Positions 46,043-56,704 of a stretch of 64,000 bases of DNA are shown one piece after another. Below the pieces are notes generated by a model. The model saw only the letters and a program-made list of their open reading frames with translations. It was not told the origin of the DNA and made no database searches. Source of the DNA: Chlorella sorokiniana (Eukaryota; Chlorophyta; Trebouxiophyceae; Chlorellales; Chlorellaceae); NCBI GenBank assembly GCA_025917655.1, contig CP084614.1, positions 2,480,001 through 2,544,000 of the forward strand. Reading direction: 5' to 3'. The position numbers and the translations under genes were made by a program. Position 1 is the first letter of the stretch. Each line of letters opens with the position of its first letter.

Positions 46043-47132
46043 CTCGGGTCTCCAGCACACAACCCTCAGCCGACTATTGTTGTTGCCCTCGGCAACCTGC
46101 CACTTCAGCGGCCACAGCTGCAGTTCACAGATGGGGCCTGTACAAGTTGTGTTCACACCCGAGCCCGCTTTGCAACGCTGTGGCCTCACCAACATCCATT
46201 TTATGTTGATTTGATTGGTCTGTATTCTTTCATCTCTCTGCCGAGGTAGCTGAGGCTGCCCAACTGGGGCGCTCAACCCTGAGCAGGCCTGCACTGCTGT
46301 TCACATGCGGGCGGCGCCATCAAACGCCCTGCCCACGAACATGTAGTGTGTCGCAAGGCACGGGCCAACCCATGATATTTTCCAGTCACAATGCTGATCA
46401 AAGCTGCTGCAACAACAACAACTAAGAAGTGCGCGAGAGGTAGCAGGGAGACAAAGCTATCCAGTTGTGGCGGTGGTACTGCTTGCCACGGCAGCTGGCG
46501 GCCGCACAGCGGAGACCCTTGCGGGGGCTGCACAGGCTGGTACAACGTCTGGCAGCAGCTGGAGGGCTGCTGCGCCGCAGGGCACACGTGGCTGCTCAGC
46601 TTCCTCTGGGGAAGCCAGTCAAGATGCGCCAACATCGGTCGCGCTTGTTGAGAGTCTACTGCTGGCGCTGCTTAAAGGGCATAGCCAGCAGCAAGCAGGA
46701 GCCAGCAGTTGAACAGACAGTGTTGGGTTCTTCCCACCGCCGAACTTGACCACCACAACCACCTGCCAGGCTACAGAACCTTGTTGCCCGTCTGTGTCCG
46801 CTCTGTTAATCATCAAGAAACTTCAGGGCTTGCAAGCCAGCCAGCACGACTGGCGTCACGTGAAGGGCATGTTGCTGCACGCCTCCTGGCGGCGGGCAAG
46901 CCACTTAGCAGTGGGAGTGTGAAATGCTGGGATGTAGGGCGACAGGTACAGTTTGTGGACGGATTGTGCATGTGGACGTCAGGAACGGCGGAGTAGTGAT
47001 AGTGGTGTGCGTGCGCGCGGTAACAGCGGACGGAAGGGGAGTGAGGGAAGGCCATGCATTCAACCGGGACAGGCCAGTCCCGGCCCTTTATTGTCAACCA
47101 CAGTCGTTTCTCCAGAGTGCTCGGCTGCCGCC
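46043..47132. other. Convergent 3' region
   Basis: About 1.1 kb between CLD1-like (+) and TRAPPC3 (-), with modest GC. No supported gene, RNA or repeat. Confidence 0.4.
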
Positions 47133-48330
<1,198 letters not shown>

Positions 48331-49463
48331 CTTGCAAGTCGTCAATAGCTAGCTAGGTGGGGGCGGATTGATCGTGCGCTCTGAGAACAGCCGCTGTGGA
48401 AATGTAAGGTGTCAGAGGATTGGATGTATGCCCACAGGCAAGGAAACTAGGCATGCGACGGGATTTGCTGCATCTCTGAAAAAGAAGGCCAGCACCGCCG
48501 CCACCTGTACAACTCACTTCGTCACTTCACTCTCTTCAAGGACGGAAGATACTGTGCGTTTTACAGTAGGTTCATGCAGGTTTGATGGAATTTATCTTTC
48601 AAGCCAGGGAGGCATGGAGGGATCAAGGCGGCGCACAAGGCGCGGCGGCCATTTCGCGTGCGTCAAAAAGGAGCATGCAGGAGTCAGCTCCAGCTCATGC
48701 GTCCACGGGGCAGGCTAAGCACCCGGGGAAAAAGGGTCCAAAATAGGATACTCATTCGTAGGGGTGGGTAGAGCGCTCACGCACGATGCAAAATTCGGGG
48801 GCTCGCAGCCCAGCGCTCACGCAAGGGGGGAGAGAGAGCCAGGGCTCCACGGCACAGCGCCGGGTGGCGAACGGGGCGCATCGGTTTGGTAGTATAGACG
48901 TGGGGCATGAGCATACGCAGAGCGGGGCATTGGAAGGCAGGGGGTGTGACACACGCGCGGGCAAAAACAGCAGCATCATTTGTTGAGAACATTGGATTGG
49001 GTTCAGAGGGTGCAACAAAATGTTGGTGCTCTGGAAGGGGCGGCAAACAATTCGGGGCATCGAATTGGCTGGCAGGATTCGCTTAGACAGCTCGGAGGAG
49101 CAGGGCCGTAGAGGGCACGCGTCAAGCAGGATAAGGGGCGGCGTATCTCCGCAACAGGGTGGCAGCAGCGCTGCGCGACGTCCTCAGTCGCGCCTGCTCA
49201 AAAAACGCGCTGCCGGCACAGGCATGCGCACAGAGGCGCATGGAACGTAGTAGATGTAAGCGCGGGGCAAAAAGGGTCAAGCCGGTTGCAGCCGGCCGCA
49301 CGTGCGCTCGTTGCTGACTGATTCTCGGTTATGGCTGGCGCACTGGGGAGGGAGGGCGCTGCGAGGCGCCAGAAAAGAAAGAATGGGGTGGGCGGGTCCC
49401 GCCCGCGCTCTGCACGGCGCGGGCGGGGTGCTGAGGCCCCGCTGGGCTGGCGGTGCCAGCCCC
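48331..49463. other. Intergenic, no gene seen
   Basis: About 1.1 kb upstream of TRAPPC3 and downstream of the DMT transporter. Contains a 116-codon plus-strand frame from 48368 without motifs. If the transporter uses the alternative frame its end extends to 49198. Confidence 0.4.
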
Positions 49464-51523
49464 CTACTCCTCGGCGTCGGCGGCGGCTGCCGCCCTCGGC
49501 GCCCCCGCCGCCCAGCACCTGCGTGGCCAGGCTGGAGGCGAGGATGATGGCGGCGCCCGCCAGCCCCTTGGCCCCCAGCCGCTCCCCCAGCATGGCCCAG
49601 GCGAGGCCGGCGCCCAGCACGGGCTCCAGAGTGTAGATGATGGCGGCGTCGACGGAGGAGACGTCTTGCAGGGCAAACACCTCCATCATGAGAGCGAGGT
49701 CGGTGGTGAGCAGGCCGGGTGTACAGCACCTGCGGGGGGCGGTACGGTGCGGTACAGCAGGCGGGTGGGTGGCTGGGTGGCTGGGTGGCTGGAGCCCATC
49801 TGAGGGGGTGGCAGGCGCCGTGGCGGCCGTGTGCAGGGCGGCAGCCGCCGCCGCAGCAAGACGGCCATGCAGAGGGCGGTTGCTGCGCGCTGGAGGGAGG
49901 GCAGGCGGGCGCACCTGCTGCCAAGGGAAGGAGTCTGCGGTGAAGAGGGCCTGCAGCCCCAGAGGGTTGCGCACCGCCTCCACCACCGCCTCCGGGTGCG
50001 CCAGCCCCGCCGCCAGTGCGGAGAAGGTCATCGTGGTGGTCAGCACTGCTGGGGGGGAGGGGGGAGAGTGGGCGAGGGCTGGCTAGCAGGGAGGGGATGG
50101 GGGAGGCCGGAGTGGCGGCCAGAGCAGGAGAAGGGCGCGGCATCGGGTGGAGGGGCCGGCCAAGAACGGGCGGGCGGCCGGGGGAAGGTTGTAGGCGACC
50201 ACCCCGTGTTTGGAGCATCAAAGTTCGTCCCTGGAAGCGAGCTCTCCCGCCTCCCCACCCTACCCAAAAAGAGAAAAATAATACAAACAAAAACATGGCA
50301 GAGAGGCGCTCACCCACAGACATGAGGGGCAGGCTGGCGCCGCTGCCCAGCGTGCGGGCGTGCTGCTCGGTGCGGAACACCTGCACCCCAAAGGCCACCG
50401 CGGAGAGGAAGCTCCAGACGTCGCCGGCGCCGGGGGCGCGCCGCCCTGCTCCAGCAGCCCCACGCCGACCAGGGCGGCCAGGCAGGAGGCCCAGGTGACT
50501 GCCGATACGCCGCGGCCGGAGAGGCCCGCCAGGAAGGGCACGACCAGCACGGTGAAGGTGGAGAGGAAGGAGGCGCGGGAGGCGTCGGTGGTGAGGAGGC
50601 CCGCCGACTGCGTGATGTAGCCGGCCGCCGTCCACACCCCGATCTCCACGCCCGCGCGCAGCACGCGCTTGTCACGCGCGGCCACGGCCGTGAAGGGCGC
50701 AAAGGCGGCGGCGGCCACGGCGAAGCGCAGGAAAGCGAAGCCAAAGGGGTCGAAGGAGGCGCCCACGTCCTTCACTACCACCTGCGGCAAGGATAGAAGC
50801 AGGCACAGGTTCAGCCAGGAGACCAGAAGAACAGGCCGCAAAACAGCGCAGACTCCTTCCCGGCACACAGGGAGGGAGGGACAGGGCGGACGGAAGTCAA
50901 CGCCCCAGGCCCCACAATGCCAGAGCTTCCGCAGGCGCAGGCCGGTCCAGCTGGCGCTGCCGTCTGACGTCACCACCGCATCCCCCATTCTCCCGCCAGG
51001 GCTCCTCCGCCCAACTCACCCAATTGGTTGCCACCAGCAGGACGAGCACGTTGAGCATGAGGATGCCGCGAGTGCGACGGCTGATGGGGAGCAGGTCCAG
51101 CAGGCGGCCAATGGGGCCAGAAGGCGCCGGCGGCTCCGCCGCCGCCTCCACCTCGCCGTCAGCGTCCACAGTGTGCTCCATACACTGGCCCACGGATTGC
51201 CGCCCACACTCATTCTCCACATGTGTGCCATGCTCGTGCTGCTGGGGCTCGCAGGCCGGCTGGTGCTGGGAGTGCGCCGTCGGCCGTGGCGCCAAGCCAT
51301 CGCTATTGGCAGCCAGGTAAAGCTGCTCCAGCGCCTGACGCGCGTGGACCGGCTCCTCAACGCCGGCATCAATGCTGCTGCTGCTGCCGCGATGTGCTTG
51401 GGTGGGCACCGCGCGACGGGCTGTTGTGCGAGCAACTCGGATGAGTTGGGGTGCGGAGCCGCGGATGCTGCAAACGAGCCCTCGCGACTGTCTGAGAGCG
51501 GGGAGGCGTATGGCAGAAGCCAT
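49464..51523 (-). CDS. Plastid EamA/drug-metabolite transporter family protein
   Basis: MASAIRLPALRQSRGLVCSI starts at 51523 and leads a long Arg/Ser- and acid-rich leader typical of plastid proteins. A first membrane helix follows, RGILMLNVLVLLVATNW (about 51060), then after an intron VVVKDVGASFDPFGFAFLRF and AVAAAAFAPFTAVAARDKRV. EamA repeat 1 continues GYITQSAGLLTTDASRASFL and FTVLVVPFLAGLSGR. Repeat 2 follows: VWSFLSAVAFGVQVFRTEQH, MTFSALAAGLAHPEAVVEAV, then TDLALMMEVFALQDVSSVDA, IIYTLEPVLGAGLAWAMLGE and GLAGAAIILASSLATQVLG. The TLEPV...GE(R/L)G motif is typical of EamA. The substrate is unknown. A slip in a G-rich run near 49500 puts the end at 49464 (AAAAADAEE) or 49198; 49464 reads more naturally. 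Confidence 0.78.
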
Positions 51524-51857
51524 CGTGCTGGACGCGGCTACGCCTACAAAACGTGAGTTCAGGGAGGGTGCGATAAAGCTCGACAGACCCTCGCAACAAT
51601 CTCTCGAAGGAAACGATGAACCAAAAGTATAGGTGTGCAATCTGCAAGCCGCCGCCCCTCAAGATCCTGCTCAGCTCGCTCCTGTCACAGCAGGCAGCAC
51701 ATGACCAGCCCGGTCTGTCAATTGAACCATTCGGAATCACTCAATTGCGCTGTGGTTGCTGATAGCAGTCGGGGAGAACCGAGTACACAACGCAACTGCG
51801 CCATCGCCAGCTGTGAGTCCCGCGCGTCCTTGTATGCAGCAGGCTGTGGTGAAAAGG
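51524..51857. promoter_or_regulatory. Divergent promoter region, DMT transporter (-) / PPOX-like (+)
   Basis: About 330 bp between divergent starts. No specific element recognised. Confidence 0.4.
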
Positions 51858-52968
51858 ATGGCCACGGCAGCCCCCTGGAAAGAACCGCTGCAGCGGGCGC
51901 TCAAGAAGAACGCGGGGTCACGTGACAGCCGCTACGTGCAGCTAGCGACGGTGCGGCCCGACGGCCGCCCCGCCAACCGCACCGTTGTGTACCGCGGGTT
52001 CTTGGCCGACAGCAACGTCCTCACCTTTGTCACAGACACTAGGTGGGAGGCTCTCAGCGGGGGCAGCTGGCTCCTGCCATGGGTGCGCTTCTGCCGCTGC
52101 CGCCACGGCCCCTCCCTCGCATGTGCGTCACTCCCAGACGCAAGTCAACCGCATGCTCGGCGCTCCCCCGCTGCTCACAGGAGCCGCAAGATTGGCGAAA
52201 TCGCGCACAACCCCTGGGCGGAGGTTGCCTGGTACTTTCCAAACACACGGGAGCAGTTTCGCGTGCTGGGCAAGCTGACCATTGTGGACAGCCAGACCGA
52301 CGACGCCGCGCTTCAAAAGGTGCGGAGCCGCACCATGGCTGCCCGCGCTGCTGCCGCGTGGCTGTTGGAGCGCTGCACCGCACGTGGGTGCTCCTAGCCA
52401 GACCCCTTTTTGGCGCCAAACAATGTCTTGCATGACTTCCTCTTTACCACTCTTGCTGACTCCACACTTGCTTACTCATGATGCTACGCAGGGTCGCTTG
52501 GTGGCCTGGAAGAACATGTCGGACCCTGGTCGGCAGCAGTTCCTGTGGCCGCACCCGGGGAGCCTCGCGGCGAGGACAGCAGCGTCTTCAAGCCGGGTGA
52601 GCAGCTGACCGCCGCCTTCATTTTGAAGCACCCATGGAGGCGCCGCCTGCCGCTGGTGACGGCCGATTGGCTGGCTTCCGCTGCTTGCACCTGAAGTGGC
52701 TTGCTGGCCGGCAGCCACAGGCTTGCTGTTGTGTGGGGGAGCAGCTTCATGGCGTCCAGGTTGGAGGGCCGCCTCTCTTTCTCCTCCTGCAGAGCCGCCC
52801 TCTGCCCAAGACCCGGTGCTGGACACCTTCTGCCTGGTGTGCATGGCGGTGGAGGAGGTGGACCACCTGGTGCTGCCCAAGAACACGCGGCAGCTGTACA
52901 CGCGGCTAGCGACAGGCGGCCAGCCCGAGAGCGCAGAGGAGTGGGCCACACACGACGTCAACCCCTGA
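51858..52968 (+). CDS. Pyridoxamine 5'-phosphate oxidase-like FMN-binding protein (Alr4036 type)
   Basis: Four exons. 51858-52042: MATAAPWKEPLQRALKKNAG, SRYVQLATVRPDGRPANRTV and FLADSNVLTFVTDT. 52181-52319: RSRKIGEIAHNPWAEVAWYF, PNTREQFRVLGKLTIVDSQT. From 52493: GRLVAWKNMSDPGRQQFLWP. From 52792: VLDTFCLVCMAVEEVDHLVL to EEWATHDVNP and stop at 52966-52968. The order VQLATV..GRP.NRTVV..F, RSRKI, WYF..T.EQFR, and a VDHL..P end matches the plant and cyanobacterial PPOX-related family (Alr4036, At2g46580). These bind FMN; a vitamin B6 salvage role is inferred by homology only. In exon 3 a C/G run at about 52556 is one base short for GEPRGED. A TGTAA at 53040-53044 follows the stop. Confidence 0.82.
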
Positions 52969-53039
52969 GCCGCACAGCCGCCTCGACCCCTGATTCCTGA
53001 TACTGCATTTCATTGCTTTTACCCCTCTATGATTCAATT

Positions 53040-53044
53040 TGTAA
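53040..53044 (+). terminator. TGTAA poly(A) signal of PPOX-like gene
   Basis: TGTAA about 70 bp after the PPOX-like stop. The same motif follows the duplicated copy at 55330-55334. Confidence 0.5.
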
Positions 53045-53207
53045 ATTCTTGAGCCTGCCTAACTGTAGGCTTCTTGCTTGAGCAAACTTCCCTGATGGCG
53101 GTACCTGGCTGACGCGTCATGACGACACGCCAGCAGTGCGAAGGAAGGCATTGCAGTTGCCTCGGCGCGAGGGGTGCATCCATCTCATTACTGTATCGAC
53201 GATCACG

Positions 53208-54137
53208 ATGCCACTGCCTGGCCTGCCTTACAGCGACGAGCAGCTGTTCCAGAGCCTCAATGGCTGCCTCCTGGGTTGGGCCTTGTTGGTGCTCTTCCCG
53301 CGCTGGCGCCTCACGGTGCCCATCGTGACATTGATGTGCTGTGTCTACTCCGCGCTGTATGTAGGCTGTGTGGCCTACATAATGTTGCAAGGTGCGACGT
53401 TTTGTCTGCTTAAGAGGCGATGACCAGCTGCAATCAGCACATTCAGCCATAGTGTGCGATCACCACGGCCATCACCCGCTTTGATAGCGGCACTGGTGCT
53501 TGCCGCCGTCACTGCCGCCCGCCGCTAAACTCACGTGCACAGGTTCTCCACCTGCCTCGGCATGCAGGGCCGCAGGAAGAGTCCATCGATATGTTCAGCT
53601 ACAGTGGCGTGGCCAGGCTGCTGGCCACCCGCAGCTGGGTGCTGCCTGCCTGGTACACCGCTGCCGCCGGGCACCTTCTCTCTGCATCCCTGTCAGCTTG
53701 CTCCCAATGCACCAACAGTGTCACGTTTGGCTGCACGCTTATTGGACCCGCTGCCCCTGCTGCTACCATGCAGGACCCACTACGTGGTGTTTGACCTGTG
53801 GACGGGCCGCTGGGAGGTGTTGGACGCCGCCAAGCGGGCGTGCCCCAGGCGAGATGGGGAGCGGCGGCAAGCCCTGTGCCTCTCAGGCTGCACAGTCTTG
53901 CGCAGGTCGCGGCCACGCAGCCTGCAGGGCCCACGCGGTGCAGCGGCCTTTCCTGGCACCTCTGAAAGCCTGCCCACGCCGCCGACGGCCTGCCCTGCGC
54001 GCGCCCCCCAGGTGCTGATGGTGCTCCCCGTAGCGCTGACGTGCCTGCTGGGACCCTCCGGCCTGCTGCTCTACCTCCTGGCCATCCGCCCCTTCTTCAG
54101 GCCCAAGCCCGCTGCAGCAGGGGCCAAGCGTGAATGA
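53208..54137 (+). CDS. ABA4-like (DUF4281) membrane protein, copy 1
   Basis: Four exons. MPLPGLPYSDEQLFQSLNGC, LLGWALLVLFPRWRLTVPIV and CCVYSALYVGCVAYIMLQG end at CAAG|GTGCGA. Then PQEESIDMFSYSGVARLLAT with RSWVLPAW (from 53573). Then THYVVFDLWTGRWEVLDAAK (from 53772). Then VLMVLPVALTCLLGPSGLLL with YLLAIRPFF (from 54012) and stop at 54135-54137. The WxHYVVFDLxxGRWE motif and the closing LTxLLGPxGLLLYLL helix define the DUF4281/ABA4 family. Plant ABA4 is a plastid membrane protein needed for neoxanthin formation; whether this member does that is unknown. Four membrane helices are expected. The start is placed at the ATG conserved in both copies. It is followed by a copy of the FUSC gene tail. 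Confidence 0.78.
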
Positions 54138-54457
54138 GGGGAGTGGCGGGGAGCGCGCCGCGGCCGCTGCGCTGTCAGAAGCGGAAGCTGGCCAGGCGCC
54201 TGGCACCGGCAGCGTTGTGCCCAGCTCCGCTGCAGGGCCGCACACGTAGCAGCGCAACAAGACGCAATTGGCACCACACTGTTGCAAGCACAGCGCCGCA
54301 TGTCTATGTGGAACAGTCAGCCGCACCCTGCTGTCTTCTTGCCAGAAAGTAGCGACGACCAAACGCAGTGTGCAACCACATGTCTCGCACCAAGCCGGCG
54401 CAAGGGGCATGTGATCGCCAAAAGACGCAGCAACCAAGGCGGCCGCTGCTTGCAGAT

Positions 54458-54521
54458 CAGGCTGGCGTGTGCCGCTGGCCCCGCCACGCACGCAGCCAGC
54501 CAGCAGCACGTCGCGGTCCTG
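54458..54521 (-). pseudogene. Orphan tail of the FUSC last exon
   Basis: Nearly identical to 56705-56770, the end of the FUSC gene (DRDVLL then stop on the minus strand). It is cut off where unit 2 begins, so it is a breakpoint leftover with no gene upstream of it. Confidence 0.75.
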
Positions 54522-55258
54522 GTACTTTCCAAACACACGGGAGCAGTTTCGCGTGCTGGGCAAGCTGACCCTTGTGGACAGCCAGACCGATGACGCCGCG
54601 CTTCAAATGGTGCGGAGCCGCACCATGGCTGCCCGCGCTGCTGCCGCGTGGCTGTTAAAGCGCTGCACCGCACGTGGGTGCTCCTAGCCAGACCCCTTTT
54701 TGGCGCCAAACAATGTCTTGCATGACTTCCTCTTTACCACTCTTGCTGACTCCACACTTGCTTACTCATGATGCTACGCAGGGTCGCTTGGTGGCCTGGA
54801 AGAACATGTCGGACCCTGGTCGGCAGCAGTTCCTGTGGCCGCACCGGGGGAGCCTCGCGGCGAGGACAGCAGCGTCTTCAAGCCGGGTGAGCAGCTGACC
54901 GCCGCCTTCATTTTGAAGCACCCATGGAGGCGCCGCCTGCCGCTGGTGACGGCCGATTGGCTGGCTTCCGCTGCTTGCACCTGAAGTGGCTTGCTGGCCG
55001 GCAGCCACAGGCTTGCTGTTGTGTGGGGGAGCAGCTTCATGGCGTCCAGGTTGGAGGGCCGCCTCTCTTTCTCCTCCTGCAGAGCCGCCCTCTGCCCAAG
55101 ACGCGGTGCTGGACACCTTCTGCCTGGTGTGCATGGCGGTGGAGGAGGTGGACCACCTGGTGCTGCCCAAGAACACGCGGCAGCTGTACACGCGGCTAGC
55201 GGCAGGCGGCCAGCCCGAGAGCGCAGAGGAGTGGGCCACACACGACGTCAACCCCTGA
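54521..55258 (+). pseudogene. 5'-truncated PPOX-like gene copy
   Basis: Repeats the 3' half of exon 2 and exons 3-4 of the PPOX-like gene (YFPNTREQFRVLGKLTLVDS, LVAWKNMSDPGRQQFLWP, VLDTFCLVCMAVEEVDHLVL, stop at 55256-55258), with introns and splice sites kept. It lacks the promoter, start and the N-terminal FMN-binding half. It is about 98-99% identical to 52231-52990 by eye, including introns. The same C/G run near 54845 is also one base short, but by loss of a C where copy 1 lacks a G. Confidence 0.8.
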
Positions 55259-55329
55259 GCCGCACAGCCGCCTCGACCCCTGATTCCTGGTACTGCATTT
55301 CATTGCTTTTACCCCTCATTGATTTCATT

Positions 55330-55334
55330 TGTAA
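55330..55334 (+). terminator. TGTAA motif after the truncated PPOX-like copy
   Basis: Duplicate of the signal at 53040-53044. Confidence 0.4.
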
Positions 55335-55488
55335 ATTCTTGAGCCTTCCTGGCTGTAGGCTTCTTGCTTGAGCAAACTTCTCCCCGCTGTGAACAAACCG
55401 GTGACGACCCGCCAGCAGTGCAGGAATGTTGCAATGTCTTGGGCGCGAGGGGTGCAACCATCCGAATGTTGTATCAATCGCGGTCACG

Positions 55489-56414
55489 ATGCCACTGCCT
55501 GGCTTGCCTTACAGCGACGAGCAGCTGTTCCAGAGCCTCAATGGCTGCCTCCTGGGTTGGGCCTTGTTGGTGCTCCTCCCGCGCTGGCGCCTCACGGTGC
55601 CCATCGTGACATTGATGTGCTGTGTCTACTCCGCGCTGTATGTAGGCTGTATGGCCTACACAATATTGCAAGGTGCGACGTTTTGTCCGCTTGGGAGGCT
55701 TTGACCAACTGCAATGAGCACTTTCAGCCGTATTATGTCATCGTGACGGCCATCACCCGCCCCGACAGCGGCACCTTGCTTTCCGCCGCCGCTGCCGCCC
55801 GCCGCTATCTCAACCCGGCATCGTGCACTGGTTCTCCACCTGCCTTGGCGCATGCCTTGGCGCATGCAGGGCCGCAAGAAGAGCCCATCGATATGTTCAG
55901 CTACGATGGCGTGGCCAGGCTGCTGGAGACCCGTAGCTCGGTGCTGCCTGCCTGGTGCGCCCCTGCTGCCAGGCACTTTCTCAAATGTCGCTGTCAGCAT
56001 GCCCAATGGCTGCACGCTCAATGGCCCCGCGGCCCCTGCTGCTGCCATGCAGGACCCACTACGTGGTGTTTGACCTGTGGACCGGCCGCTGGGAAGTGCT
56101 GGACGCCACCAAGCGGGCGTGCCCCAGGCAAGGAGGCGGAGCGGCGGCGTGCTCTCTGCCCTGCAGCCTGCGCAGTCTTGCTTGGGCCGAGGCCGCGCAG
56201 CCCGCAGGGACATTGCGGTGCAGCGGCCTTTCCTGGCACCTCTGAAAGCCTGACCACGCCGCCGACGGCCTGCCCTGCGCCCCCGAAGGTGCTGATGGTG
56301 CTCCCCATAGCGCTGACGTGCCTGCTGGGACCCACCGGCCTGCTGCTCTACCTCCTGGCCATCCGCCCCTTCTTCAGGCTCAAGCCCGCCGCAGCAGGGG
56401 CCAAGCGTGAGTGA
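55489..56414 (+). CDS. ABA4-like (DUF4281) membrane protein, copy 2
   Basis: Same four-exon layout as copy 1. MPLPGLPYSDEQLFQSLNGC, LLGWALLVLLPRWRLTVPIV; then PQEEPIDMFSYDGVARLLET with RSSVLPAW (from about 55871); then THYVVFDLWTGRWEVLDATK (from about 56053); then VLMVLPIALTCLLGPTGLLL and YLLAIRPFFRLKPAAAG, stop at 56412-56414. All family motifs are kept and the frame is intact across inferred exons. The last acceptor changed from CCCAG to CGAAG but still ends in AG. Differences are mostly conservative, which suggests a working gene. Its promoter would be new, since it lies behind the truncated PPOX-like copy. Confidence 0.75.
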
Positions 56415-56704
56415 GGGGAGTGGCGGGAGGCGCCGCGGCCGCTGCGCTTTGAGAAGCGGATGGCAGCGGTGTGCTAAGCTCCGCTGCAGGGCCCACACTA
56501 GCAGCAAAACACGCCGCAGCTGGCGCCGCACTGTAGCTCGCACAGCACCGCATGTCTATGTGGAAATGCCGCCTCACTACTGCTTGCTGGCAGAAAGCAG
56601 CAACGACAAGGAGCACTCTGCAACCACATCTTTTAGCACAGCCGTGGCAAAGGGCTCAAACATGCCAAAAGTTGCAGAAACCTTGGGCGGCCGCTGCTTG
56701 CAGA
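56415..56704. other. Convergent 3' region, source of duplicated flank
   Basis: Between ABA4-like copy 2 (+) and FUSC (-). A diverged copy of this stretch lies at 54138-54457. Nothing else seen. Confidence 0.4.

Larger units (their letters stand above)
52231..54520 (+). repeat. Unit 1 of a 2.3-kb tandem segmental duplication
   Basis: Starts inside exon 2 of the PPOX-like gene and runs through ABA4-like copy 1 to a fragment of the FUSC last exon. Unit 2 follows directly in the same orientation at an offset of 2290 bp. Confidence 0.85.

Noticed and set aside
48368-48718. 116-codon plus-strand ORF as a small gene
   Set aside because: No motif, no paralogue in the window, and composition like the surrounding intergenic DNA.
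49277-50635. 452-codon minus-strand open frame
   Set aside because: It is an out-of-frame shadow over the EamA transporter exons; the helices read in other frames.
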